Of a stretch of DNA of 64,000 nucleotides, positions 54,453 to 61,488 are shown one piece after another. This stretch comes from CAZUDI01 sp964618975 (GTDB taxonomy: Bacteria; Desulfobacterota; Desulfomonilia; UBA1062). The first letter of the stretch is position 1. Every line of letters begins with the position of its first letter. The notes beneath the pieces are model-generated. The model saw only the letters and a list, made by a program, of their open reading frames with translations, searched no databases and was not told the origin of the DNA. Where the stretch lies: contig CAZUDI010000003.1 in the NCBI GenBank assembly GCA_964618975.1, positions 101,065-165,064 on the forward strand. The letters run 5' to 3'. Position numbers and translations under genes: made by a program.

Positions 54453-55244
54453 CTACTTCCCGCTCCTGGAGCGCCGTCGGAGGCTGCCCAGCGCGATGAG
54501 GCCGGTGCCCAGCAGGACCATAGTGGCCGGCTCCGGCACCGGTGCCACACCTTGGCCCATGAGGTTGTCATTGCCGCAACCCATGGTGAAGTGGCTCGTA
54601 AAGGCCTGCCCGGCCAGGAATCCGATGTCGAAGACCACGGCGTTGTGAGCCCCGCCCAGGAGGTCGCCGGCCTCGTCATCGTTCAGGGCGGTATAGTAGG
54701 AAAAAGTTCCCGCCGTGATGTATGTCCCGCCGCTTACATACCGCCAGGGGTTCGATCCCGCATTCTGGCCGTACCAGACGGTCTGCGTTATGGTGCCATC
54801 ATTCAGGGCGTACACCGTATAGGTCATGTCCGTGAAGTCCAGATCCACCACGTAATCGTAGCCGAAGGCCTCCGTCACGCCGGCGTTGCCGGCCGCATAC
54901 GCGGTCTTGGCCACCCCGTAATCCCCGTTCACGTCGAAGAAGAGATCCCCCGAGCCGTAGCCGCCGTTTACGAAATCGTAGCCGCCCACCATCGCCAGTT
55001 TTGAACCGTTGAGGAAGAAGCCTTCCAGGTCCCAGGTCTGGTTGGCGATGCAGCCGGGCTCCACCTCGTTGTCCTCCCGGGCGAAGGATTGATTGCTGGT
55101 ACCGCCATACCACCCATCACTGCGATACTGATTGACCCCGTCATCGATGGTGATGTTGGTCCCCAGATCCAGGGCCTGAACCGTCCCGGAAAAAAGCAAT
55201 ATCCCCACGGCACACAGCGCCAGATATTTTGTCCTTACTCGCAT
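54453..55244 (-). CDS. PEP-CTERM sorting domain protein
   Basis: Exported protein of 263 residues. Signal peptide about 1-24 (LLFSGTVQA); the mature part opens with a domain containing EDNEVEPGC and TWDLEGFFL (about 60-80). The C-terminal sorting signal is APVPEPATMVLLGTG, a hydrophobic helix and a basic tail (RRRSRSGK), the substrate of the exosortase system. AGGAGG lies six bases before the ATG. A sigma-54-like promoter lies at 55280-55294. The exosortase gene is outside the window. Confidence 0.92.
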   Translation of the reverse strand: MRVRTKYLALCAVGILLFSGTVQALDLGTNITIDDGVNQYRSDGWYGGTSNQSFAREDNEVEPGCIANQTWDLEGFFLNGSKLAMVGGYDFVNGGYGSGDLFFDVNGDYGVAKTAYAAGNAGVTEAFGYDYVVDLDFTDMTYTVYALNDGTITQTVWYGQNAGSNPWRYVSGGTYITAGTFSYYTALNDDEAGDLLGGAHNAVVFDIGFLAGQAFTSHFTMGCGNDNLMGQGVAPVPEPATMVLLGTGLIALGSLRRRSRSGK

Positions 55245-55279
55245 GCATTCCTCCTGTCATGAGACCCATGACCGTCAAA

Positions 55280-55294
55280 GCATCAACTATGCCA
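55280..55294 (-). promoter_or_regulatory. sigma-54-like promoter of the first PEP-CTERM gene
   Basis: On the minus strand TGGCAT (55294-55289), five bases, then ATGC (55283-55280). This matches TGGCAC-N5-TTGC at 8 of 10 positions and keeps both the GG and the GC dinucleotides at the required spacing. The predicted start near 55268 leaves a leader of about 24 bases containing the ribosome binding site. Confidence 0.65.
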
Positions 55295-55493
55295 GGGTTT
55301 CATACATTACAATTAATTGATTATCAATATAAATTTTTCTTGACCAGCTTCTCCCAGGAGAGTCAAGTTCCCATCGCAGGAAATCTTTTACCCACATTTT
55401 CCAGACTTTTTCCTCCCCCTTTGAGAAAGGCCCGCAAGGTGCCTGCATAGGCCCCCTCTGGGCGCTGTCAGTCCGTAGAGAGGGGAGAGCGGC

Positions 55494-56847
55494 CTATTTG
55501 GGGATCACGATCCCGTGCTTGCGGATGAGATCGTGCAGGGTGGGACGGCTGACATCCAGGATCCTGGCCGCCTGGGTGATGTTGAAGCCGGTACGGGCCA
55601 AGGCGTGGTTCACCGCCTGCATCTCGGCCTCGTCGCGCACCGCGCGCAGGGGCGTGGGCGCGCTGCTGGCGANNNNNNNNNNTCCTTCACTGGCTTGACA
55701 CGAACGATGCACCCAAAACTGAAATTTTAGCCGCAGTCTGCATCTCACGCACGTTGCCGGGCCAGGCATAGGCCATGATGGCGTCCATGGCCTCCGGACT
55801 GAAGCCCCTGAAGGCGGGGCCGAGCTCCCGGGAGTAGGTCTCCAGAAAATAGCGCGCCAGCAGCGTGATGTCCTCCTGGCGCTCGCGCAGGGGGGGCACC
55901 AGGAGCGTGACCACGTTCAGGCGGTAGTAGAGGTCTTCCCGGAAGCGCTCTTCGGATACGGCCGCCTGCAGGTTCATGTTGGTCACGGCGATCACCCGCG
56001 CATCCACCTGCAGCACCTCCCGTCCGCCGATGCGCTCGATGGTGCCCTCCTGGAGGAAGCGCAGCAGCTTGACCTGCAGGCCCAGGGGGATCTCTCCGAT
56101 CTCGTCGAGCACCACCGTGCCGCGCATGGCCCGTTCCAGCTTGCCGATCTGCCGGGCATGCGCCCCGGTGAAGGCCCCCTTTTCATGTCCGAAGAGCTCA
56201 CTCTCCAGCAGGTTCTCCGGAATGGCCCCGCAGTCCACGATGACACAGGGCCGCTCCGAGCGCGGGCTCAGGCGGTGCAGGGCCATAGCCAGACGCTCCT
56301 TGCCCGTGCCGCTCTCCCCCTGGATCAGGACCGGGTAATCCGAGCGCGCCGCCTTCCTGGCCATGGCAAAGAGCTGCATCATAGGCGCCGAGCTGGCGAT
56401 CATGCCGTCGAAATGCTCCTGGCAGCTCACCTGCTGGCGGAGTTCGTCCACCTGCCGCTCCAGGTGGGACAGATGGATGGCGCGCCGCAGGATGACCTTG
56501 AGCTCCTCGATATCCACCGGCTTCTGATAGTAGTCATAGGCGCCGAGCGAAACGGCCTTGAGGGCGTTGTGCCTGTCCGTGTTCCCGGTGGTCACGATCA
56601 CCTTGATGTCCGCATGGGCGGTCACGATCTCTTCCAGGAGCTTGAGTCCGATCCGGGCCGTGTCCGGTTCGGGCGGCAGGCCCAGATCCAGCAGCACCGC
56701 CACCGGGGGCTCGCGCTCCAGGGCTACCCGGGCCTCCTGGGCCATCGTGGCCACCGTAACCTCGTAGGCGTCTGCCAGGCCCCACTTGAGCTGCTTGGCC
56801 ATGCTCGATTCGTCCTCGATGATCAGAATGCGTTCCCTGTCCTCCAT
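55494..56847 (-). CDS. prsR: PrsR, sigma-54-dependent PEP-CTERM response regulator, interrupted at an assembly gap
   Basis: NtrC-type activator. Receiver (about 5-125) with IIEDESS and phospho-Asp in LLDLGLPPEPD; AAA+ domain (about 145-370) with GESGTGKERLAMAL, GAFTGAHARQ and AWPGNVREMQ. The frame then runs into unrelated sequence (55683-about 55738) and 10 Ns. Beyond the gap the Fis-type HTH resumes (NITQAARILDVSRPTLHDL) to the stop at 55494, in a frame that does not match across the gap as written. About 25-40 residues of linker are missing. ATG 56847 has AAAGGGAG; ATG 56904, overlapping the prsK stop as ATGA, is the alternative. Confidence 0.85.
55673..55682. other. assembly gap of 10 Ns inside prsR
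   Basis: Ten Ns of unknown true length. The roughly 55 bases to the right (55683-55738) do not fit PrsR and are AT-richer than the flanks; they include TTGACACG and AAAACTGAAATTTTAG. This looks like the edge of a repeated element, such as an insertion sequence, that the assembly could not resolve. Confidence 0.9.
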
Positions 56848-56900
56848 CTGGCTCCCTTTACTCACCCTTATCGTCTCAGGGTCTGCCTTTCTCAAGCTGG

Positions 56901-59003
56901 TCATTCGGGGTCAGACCCGCCTGCGGGCGGCAGGCTTTCCGGGATGCGGATACTGATGCGGGCCCCGCAATCGGGCAGATTGGCCACCTCGATTGTGCCG
57001 TGGAGCTGCTCCACCATGTACCTGACCTGCCACAAACCCAGGCCGGTGCCCCTTTCCTTGGTCGTCTGAAAGGGCCTGAAGAGCCGTTGTTCGATGAAAC
57101 CCTCCGGAAAGCCCGGTCCGTTGTCGGCGAGTGTGATCAGGATCGCGCCTGCGTCCCGGTGGGCCGCAACGACCACCTCGCCACCCTCCTGCACCGCCTC
57201 GGCGGCATTGACGAGCAGGTTCTCCCCGATGCGACTCAAAAGCTCCGGGTCGGTGTGCACCACCAGACCGGGGGCGATCTCCTGGATCAGGTGAATGCCT
57301 TTGAGCCTTGGGCGCAGGCGGGAGGCCAGCTCATGGAATATCTGCTGCAACTCCACCTCCCGCGCGCGCACCTCCTCCCGGGGGGGCAGAGAGCCGAAGC
57401 GGCCCATGACCTTGTCGATGCGCCCCAGCGACTCCCGCACCGCCTCCAGCATGTCTTCGCGGAATTCTGGCCGGTCCATGTAGCGCGGGGCGTTCTGCAG
57501 GATGAGGGAGAGGTTGCCGGCGGCGTTCTTGAGGTCGTGGAGCACCTGCGCGCCCATGCGGTTGAAGGCGTCGAGCTCCTTGTTCTGCGCCAGCTCCTGG
57601 GCATAGCGGGCGCTCATGAGGGCGGCCGAGGACTGCAGGGCGATGGCGCTGAGCAGGTCGATGTCGTCCCGGCCGTAGGGCGTGCCAGGGTTCTCCCGGC
57701 CCACGGCGATGAAGCCGAGGGGAAGGTTGCCCGCCCGCATGGGCACCGCCAGCTCGATGCTGTTTTCCTCCAGCAGGCCCCCGTGGACCTTGAGCACCCT
57801 TTCCCACTGCGTGTCGTCGGAGCGGCAGGGCGCCTTGCGCAGGAAGTAGGGATTGTGCTCGATATAGGTCTCGAAGAGCTCGGCGCCTGCAAGCAGGCTG
57901 TTCTCCAGCGGCGAGGGGAAGGCGAAGACGCAGCGGTAGCGATCCCCCTGCCTGATCCAGATGGAGAGCTCGCCCAAGTACATGCTGTCGAGGATGATGG
58001 CCGCGGTGACGTGTACGATCTGGCGCTCGTCGAAGGTGATGGCCAGGTCCCGGCTGAGATCGCCCCACTCCTTGCGGTAGTCATACTTGTTGGCGAAGAA
58101 GTGCGTATTGATGAAGAAGCGCAGACGGGCGCGGGCCGCGGTGGATATCACCAGGAAGACCAGCACCAGCAGCACCACGAAGACGAAGGCCCCGGCAGCC
58201 ACGAAGGGCAATTCGAGGCCCAGGCGGCCCACCCCCACCAGGATCAGTCCCATGATGAGCAGATAGCCACCCACCAGGAGGAAGGTCAGCGAGTGGTAGA
58301 CCACGTAGCGCGACACGAAGATGTCCATCAAAAAGAGCCGGTAGCGCACGGAGAAGAAGATGATGATCCCCACCCCGACCAGCTGCATCAAGGCGGAGAG
58401 CAGCAGGATGTCATCGGTCACGTCCAGGGTGCTCAGGCGCGAGACGGACAGGAGCAGCAAGGCGGCCCCGACGATGCCCATCCCGAGCAGGGGATAGGTC
58501 AGGCTGCGCCGGGCCTCGTCGCCCAAGGCGCGGTATTCGTTCTCCAGGATCCACAAGAACACCACGCACAGGCCCAGCAGGGCCACGGACTGGACCTGCC
58601 CCAGCAAGCCAACCACCAGCGCCCCGTCACGGGCCTGGAGCACGTACTCGGGCAGAAAGATACTGGCGCCGGCATAGAGGCCGCAGGCGCCCAGGGACAG
58701 CCACCGCAACCGGTGAGCGCCCCGGTCGAGCCGGGAATAGCGCCCCTGCAGGGAGACGGCCACCAGGATGAAGGCCCCCATGCAGAGGAGCTCCAGCACG
58801 AAGGAGGCCTGCAGGAAGGCCAGGGAACCACCCAGGACGTAGCCGAGCCAGCTTGCCTGGAGCAGGGCGAGCGCCCCCAGGGAGAGCGCCAGGGCGCGCC
58901 CGGCGCGCGTGCGGCTGCGGCCCAGCAGGACCAGACCACCCAGGAGCCCCAGGGCGGCGCAGGCGGCGCTCACGGCGCAGGTGATGATCTCGAGCATCGG
59001 CAT
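56901..59003 (-). CDS. prsK: PrsK, PEP-CTERM system membrane histidine kinase
   Basis: A 700-residue sensor kinase. Residues about 1-300 contain eight or more membrane helices, followed by a GAF domain (about 320-480). The kinase core has H-box VLHDLKNAAGNLSLIL near 498, N-box ENLLVNAAEAV near 595, G1 ADNGPGF and G2 GTGLGLWQV. This membrane-GAF-kinase build paired with PrsR is the conserved regulator pair of PEP-CTERM/exosortase loci. A weak promoter candidate (TCGACA, 16 bases, TAATTA) lies at 59022-59049. Its stop overlaps a possible prsR start as ATGA. Confidence 0.93.
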   Translation of the reverse strand: MPMLEIITCAVSAACAALGLLGGLVLLGRSRTRAGRALALSLGALALLQASWLGYVLGGSLAFLQASFVLELLCMGAFILVAVSLQGRYSRLDRGAHRLRWLSLGACGLYAGASIFLPEYVLQARDGALVVGLLGQVQSVALLGLCVVFLWILENEYRALGDEARRSLTYPLLGMGIVGAALLLLSVSRLSTLDVTDDILLLSALMQLVGVGIIIFFSVRYRLFLMDIFVSRYVVYHSLTFLLVGGYLLIMGLILVGVGRLGLELPFVAAGAFVFVVLLVLVFLVISTAARARLRFFINTHFFANKYDYRKEWGDLSRDLAITFDERQIVHVTAAIILDSMYLGELSIWIRQGDRYRCVFAFPSPLENSLLAGAELFETYIEHNPYFLRKAPCRSDDTQWERVLKVHGGLLEENSIELAVPMRAGNLPLGFIAVGRENPGTPYGRDDIDLLSAIALQSSAALMSARYAQELAQNKELDAFNRMGAQVLHDLKNAAGNLSLILQNAPRYMDRPEFREDMLEAVRESLGRIDKVMGRFGSLPPREEVRAREVELQQIFHELASRLRPRLKGIHLIQEIAPGLVVHTDPELLSRIGENLLVNAAEAVQEGGEVVVAAHRDAGAILITLADNGPGFPEGFIEQRLFRPFQTTKERGTGLGLWQVRYMVEQLHGTIEVANLPDCGARISIRIPESLPPAGGSDPE

Positions 59004-59258
59004 AATCTGTTCTTTCGGTATTAATTACAGAAAAATCAGCGGGTGTCGATATTTTTTACAACAATGCATGCCGGAACACTGTCACCACTCAGCAAGGAAG
59101 AATGGCGCAACGCCCCATTTTATCCAACCAGGGCCTCCTTTCTTCCGAAAATGCATCTGACTGAAAACTTAGATCCTGTCGCCATCTTTTATAGCCCCGG
59201 CCCATGATTTAGGGCATAAAATTTACAACAATTAAAAATTGTTATACAGTTTGTATTA

Positions 59259-59273
59259 TAGCACTTTATTTGC
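59259..59273 (+). promoter_or_regulatory. sigma-54-like promoter of the broken PEP-CTERM gene
   Basis: TAGCAC at 59259-59264, five bases, then TTGC at 59270-59273: 9 of 10 positions match TGGCAC-N5-TTGC, with one G to A change in the -24 box. Transcription would start near 59285, some 100 bases before the start codon; repeat copy D accounts for 55 of these. Confidence 0.55.
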
Positions 59274-59317
59274 CTGTTTTCTTAAGCACATTTGATCGTT
59301 ATGGCTCGTATTCCCAG

Positions 59318-59372
59318 AGGTTTGCGGCGTCAAGGGGTGTCCAAGGCCAGCCCTGGGATGCATACCCATGAT
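59318..59372 (+). repeat. dispersed intergenic repeat, copy D
   Basis: A 55-base unit matching copy A end to end: GAGG, GCGGCGTCA, a hairpin core of CCAAGGC and GCCCTGG, and terminal TACCCATGA. It lies in the leader of the broken PEP-CTERM gene, between the sigma-54-like promoter and the start codon. Confidence 0.75.
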
Positions 59373-59387
59373 TCGAGAAGAAAGGCG

Positions 59388-60266
59388 ATGCGTAAAATCT
59401 TTGCGGTAACCTTAAATGCCATTTTGCTAGTTTTAGGGCTTACAGGCATGGCAAATGCCCTGCTGTTCGAGAACACCAAAAAACTTGACGTTACGGGTCT
59501 CATACTCAAAAGGTGCTCGCCAACACCTGTACATACATCTACGCCACCCCAACGAACTTTGAGGTGCCCGACGACACCGTCAACAGTACCACCCTAGAGA
59601 TCGCAGGCTATTGGATCAATGACAACAACGACGAGGTGGCGATCTCCGGCACCGCCGTGGGCACCCTGGTAGAAGGGGGGGTGTATATAAACACAACTCA
59701 ATGCAACTTATTGAATTACAATCTATCATGTCCAATAAGAACAAACTTATCTCTGTGACAAACGTTGTCACTTTAAGAAAACACTTTTTGTAGCCGCTTG
59801 CGGGATAGCAGTTTTGTATTCGTGGTCTCCCAAGGGGGAGCCGCCAGTTTGTTGTGCACACCGGCTTTGGTCATGTTCTTCTCGCGCTTGATAGCTTCAG
59901 TTGATATCACGAACTTCATCATTTTGTATCGCATGATCTCACGATTGAATACAAGCGGTTCCATCCTTCGTTGTGACTACCATGCCGTTATGGTGGTTAT
60001 TGGGTTTTATTAATGACAATCCCTCCATCACCAACCTCAACATCTCCGGGGTCTTCACGTCCTGGGAGAGCGGGGCACCCCTGAGCGTTACCATCACCGC
60101 TGACGGTGGTTTTGGTGATGGGTCTCTCGAGCTGAGCAGCTCGACCTTCACCCTCGACTATGACAACGGCGAGGCCCCGGCCCCGGTGCCCGAGCCGGCG
60201 AGTCTGCTGCTGGGGAGCGGCCTGATCGGCCTGGCGGGTCTGCGGAGGAAGAAGAGCCGGTCCTGA
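59388..60266 (+). pseudogene. PEP-CTERM protein gene, broken by frameshift and insertion
   Basis: Three fragments add up to one PEP-CTERM protein. From ATG 59388 (AAAGG upstream) a signal peptide is read (ILLVLGLTGMANA) followed by LLFENTKKLDVTGL. Near 59495-59512 the coding frame shifts, and LANTCTYIYATPTNFEVPDD continues to about 59690. An AT-rich stretch then interrupts it. From about 60005 the original frame resumes (SITNLNISGVFTSWESG) and ends with APVPEPASLLLGSG, a hydrophobic helix and RRKKSRS. A terminator follows. A sequencing error could explain the frameshift but not the insertion. Confidence 0.75.
59690..60005. mobile_element. AT-rich insertion within the PEP-CTERM gene
   Basis: About 315 bases, clearly AT-richer than both flanks, with stops in all plus-strand frames. 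It contains a perfect hairpin GTGACAA-ACG-TTGTCAC at about 59755-59771 and, on the minus strand, a 63-codon open frame (59773-59964) starting MEPLVFNREIMRYKMMKFV, which I do not recognise. End repeats and a target duplication are not convincing. It may be the remnant of a mobile element; boundaries are approximate. Confidence 0.45.
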
Positions 60267-60298
60267 AGCCTTTAATGCAGCTACAAGATACGACCTGT

Positions 60299-60332
60299 AA
60301 AGGGGCCCGACACCTCAGTCGGGCCCCTTTTT
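60299..60332 (+). terminator. rho-independent terminator after the broken PEP-CTERM gene
   Basis: AAAGGGGCCCGAC and GTCGGGCCCCTTTTT form a 13-base stem with a six-base loop and a T-run, about 30 bases after the PEP-CTERM stop. Confidence 0.9.
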
Positions 60333-60641
60333 GATGAACAGGGCAGGTCCTTCCCTTCCCGCACAGTTGAGGACTGAGGCGCGCTCCTTACGCTCGGGGG
60401 CTGACCGCCCGTTCAAGTCCGTCTGCGTCGCCCGGCGTGCAACGCGCGCGGTCCTCTTCGGGGGAGGGGAGGCATCCGGTTCTGGTCCGCAGGCTAGGCC
60501 CCGTTTCCCAAGGCCCCGTCTTGCGGGCGCCTTCAGGCGGGGTCTGCGGCCGCGCAGGAGTGTCGGTTGTCTTTACACCTTCCCCGGCGCTTCCGGGTGG
60601 CGATATAATCAACTACTCGTTTTTATTGATCTCTGCTTCCA
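60333..60641 (+). other. intergenic region without recognised gene
   Basis: About 310 GC-rich bases between the terminator and the next sigma-54 promoter. Open frames exist on both strands but have low-complexity, Arg/Pro/Gly-rich translations and no start signals. Short inverted repeats are frequent, as expected from the composition; none has a T-run. It may be decayed coding sequence. Confidence 0.4.
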
Positions 60642-60657
60642 TGGCACTCCCCTTGCA
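60642..60657 (+). promoter_or_regulatory. sigma-54 promoter of the third PEP-CTERM gene
   Basis: TGGCAC at 60642-60647, five bases (TCCCC), then TTGCA at 60653-60657: a perfect match to the -24/-12 consensus. The predicted start near 60668 leaves a leader of about 25 bases with AAGGAG. It sits about 1.6 kb beyond the start of prsK, whose partner PrsR is a sigma-54 activator. Confidence 0.85.
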
Positions 60658-60692
60658 TAATAAGGGGCATGCTCAAGATCAAGGAGAATTCC

Positions 60693-61271
60693 ATGCGCCG
60701 ATACATCATAGCTCTGGCAGCGGCCTTCACGCTCTTCATCGCCGGGGGTCCCCTGTGGGCCGCACCGGTAACCCTGACGGACGTAACCACCTTCACGGCC
60801 AACGGGACCAACCCCGAGGGGGACCTGGACGGCTTTGGCGGCAACTATGTCAACGAGCTCGAGTACTTCGGGGACTATGTCAGGTGGACCCATCACTACG
60901 AATTCGACCCGGCCGCCTCCGTGATCCAGAGCGGCAGCCTGACCCTCGGCCTGCGCGACGACGCGCGGGACTGCTGGCTTCTCCCCCTTGAACTTGGTTT
61001 CGTATACATGGAAGACGGGACCTGGGGCTTCGGGGAGGTGGACACGGGAAACTACGGGTTCGACCTCGATGTGAACTACCTCTACGACGGCGCCTTCTCG
61101 GTGGCGCTCTATTCCAAGGGCGGGGATTTTTACATCGACCGTTCGGCGCTCGCGATCACCTACGAGCCGGAGGGATCTTCCCCGGCCCCGGTGCCCGAGC
61201 CGGCCACCCTGATCCTGCTGGGGAGCGGCCTGATCGGCCTGGCGGGCCTGCGCCGCAAGCCCCGAGGCTGA
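60693..61271 (+). CDS. PEP-CTERM sorting domain protein
   Basis: Exported protein of 192 residues. Signal peptide about 1-23 (ALAAAFTLFIAGGPLWA); the mature part is beta-rich and acidic (DLDGFGGNYVNELEYFGDY; HHYEFDP). The C-terminus is APVPEPATLILLGSG, a hydrophobic helix and RRKPRG, the exosortase sorting signal. AAGGAG lies six bases before ATG 60693, so this start is chosen over the in-frame ATG 60669, which lies almost at the predicted transcription start. Confidence 0.92.
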   Translation: MRRYIIALAAAFTLFIAGGPLWAAPVTLTDVTTFTANGTNPEGDLDGFGGNYVNELEYFGDYVRWTHHYEFDPAASVIQSGSLTLGLRDDARDCWLLPLELGFVYMEDGTWGFGEVDTGNYGFDLDVNYLYDGAFSVALYSKGGDFYIDRSALAITYEPEGSSPAPVPEPATLILLGSGLIGLAGLRRKPRG

Positions 61272-61290
61272 AGGTCTCATATCTAGACGC

Positions 61291-61332
61291 AAAAGGGGGC
61301 CCGACAGCCTGAGCTGTCGGGCCCCCTTTTTT
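61291..61332 (+). terminator. rho-independent terminator after the third PEP-CTERM gene
   Basis: AAAAGGGGGCCCGACAGC and its complement form an 18-base stem around a CTGA loop, followed by a T-run. It lies 20 bases after the stop codon and closely resembles the terminator at 60299. Confidence 0.92.
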
Positions 61333-61488
61333 CTATCCTGCCCCCGGCAAGGCGGGCGCAGCGAGCCGGATAACGGGCCTCCCGGCCGCATTGATCATCG
61401 CCCCCCTGCGCGGGAGCCCTCACGCCTTTCACCCTCTTCCCCCGGGGGAAGAGGGCCGGGGAGATGGGGGCTTTTATCCTTGAGAATG

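Noticed and set aside
57000..59024. A 674-codon plus-strand open frame opposite prsK, and similar long frames opposite the hybrid kinase, msbA and the secretin.
   Set aside because: They are antisense frames kept open by GC-rich third positions of well-recognised genes; their translations are His/Gly/Gln-rich with no family features.
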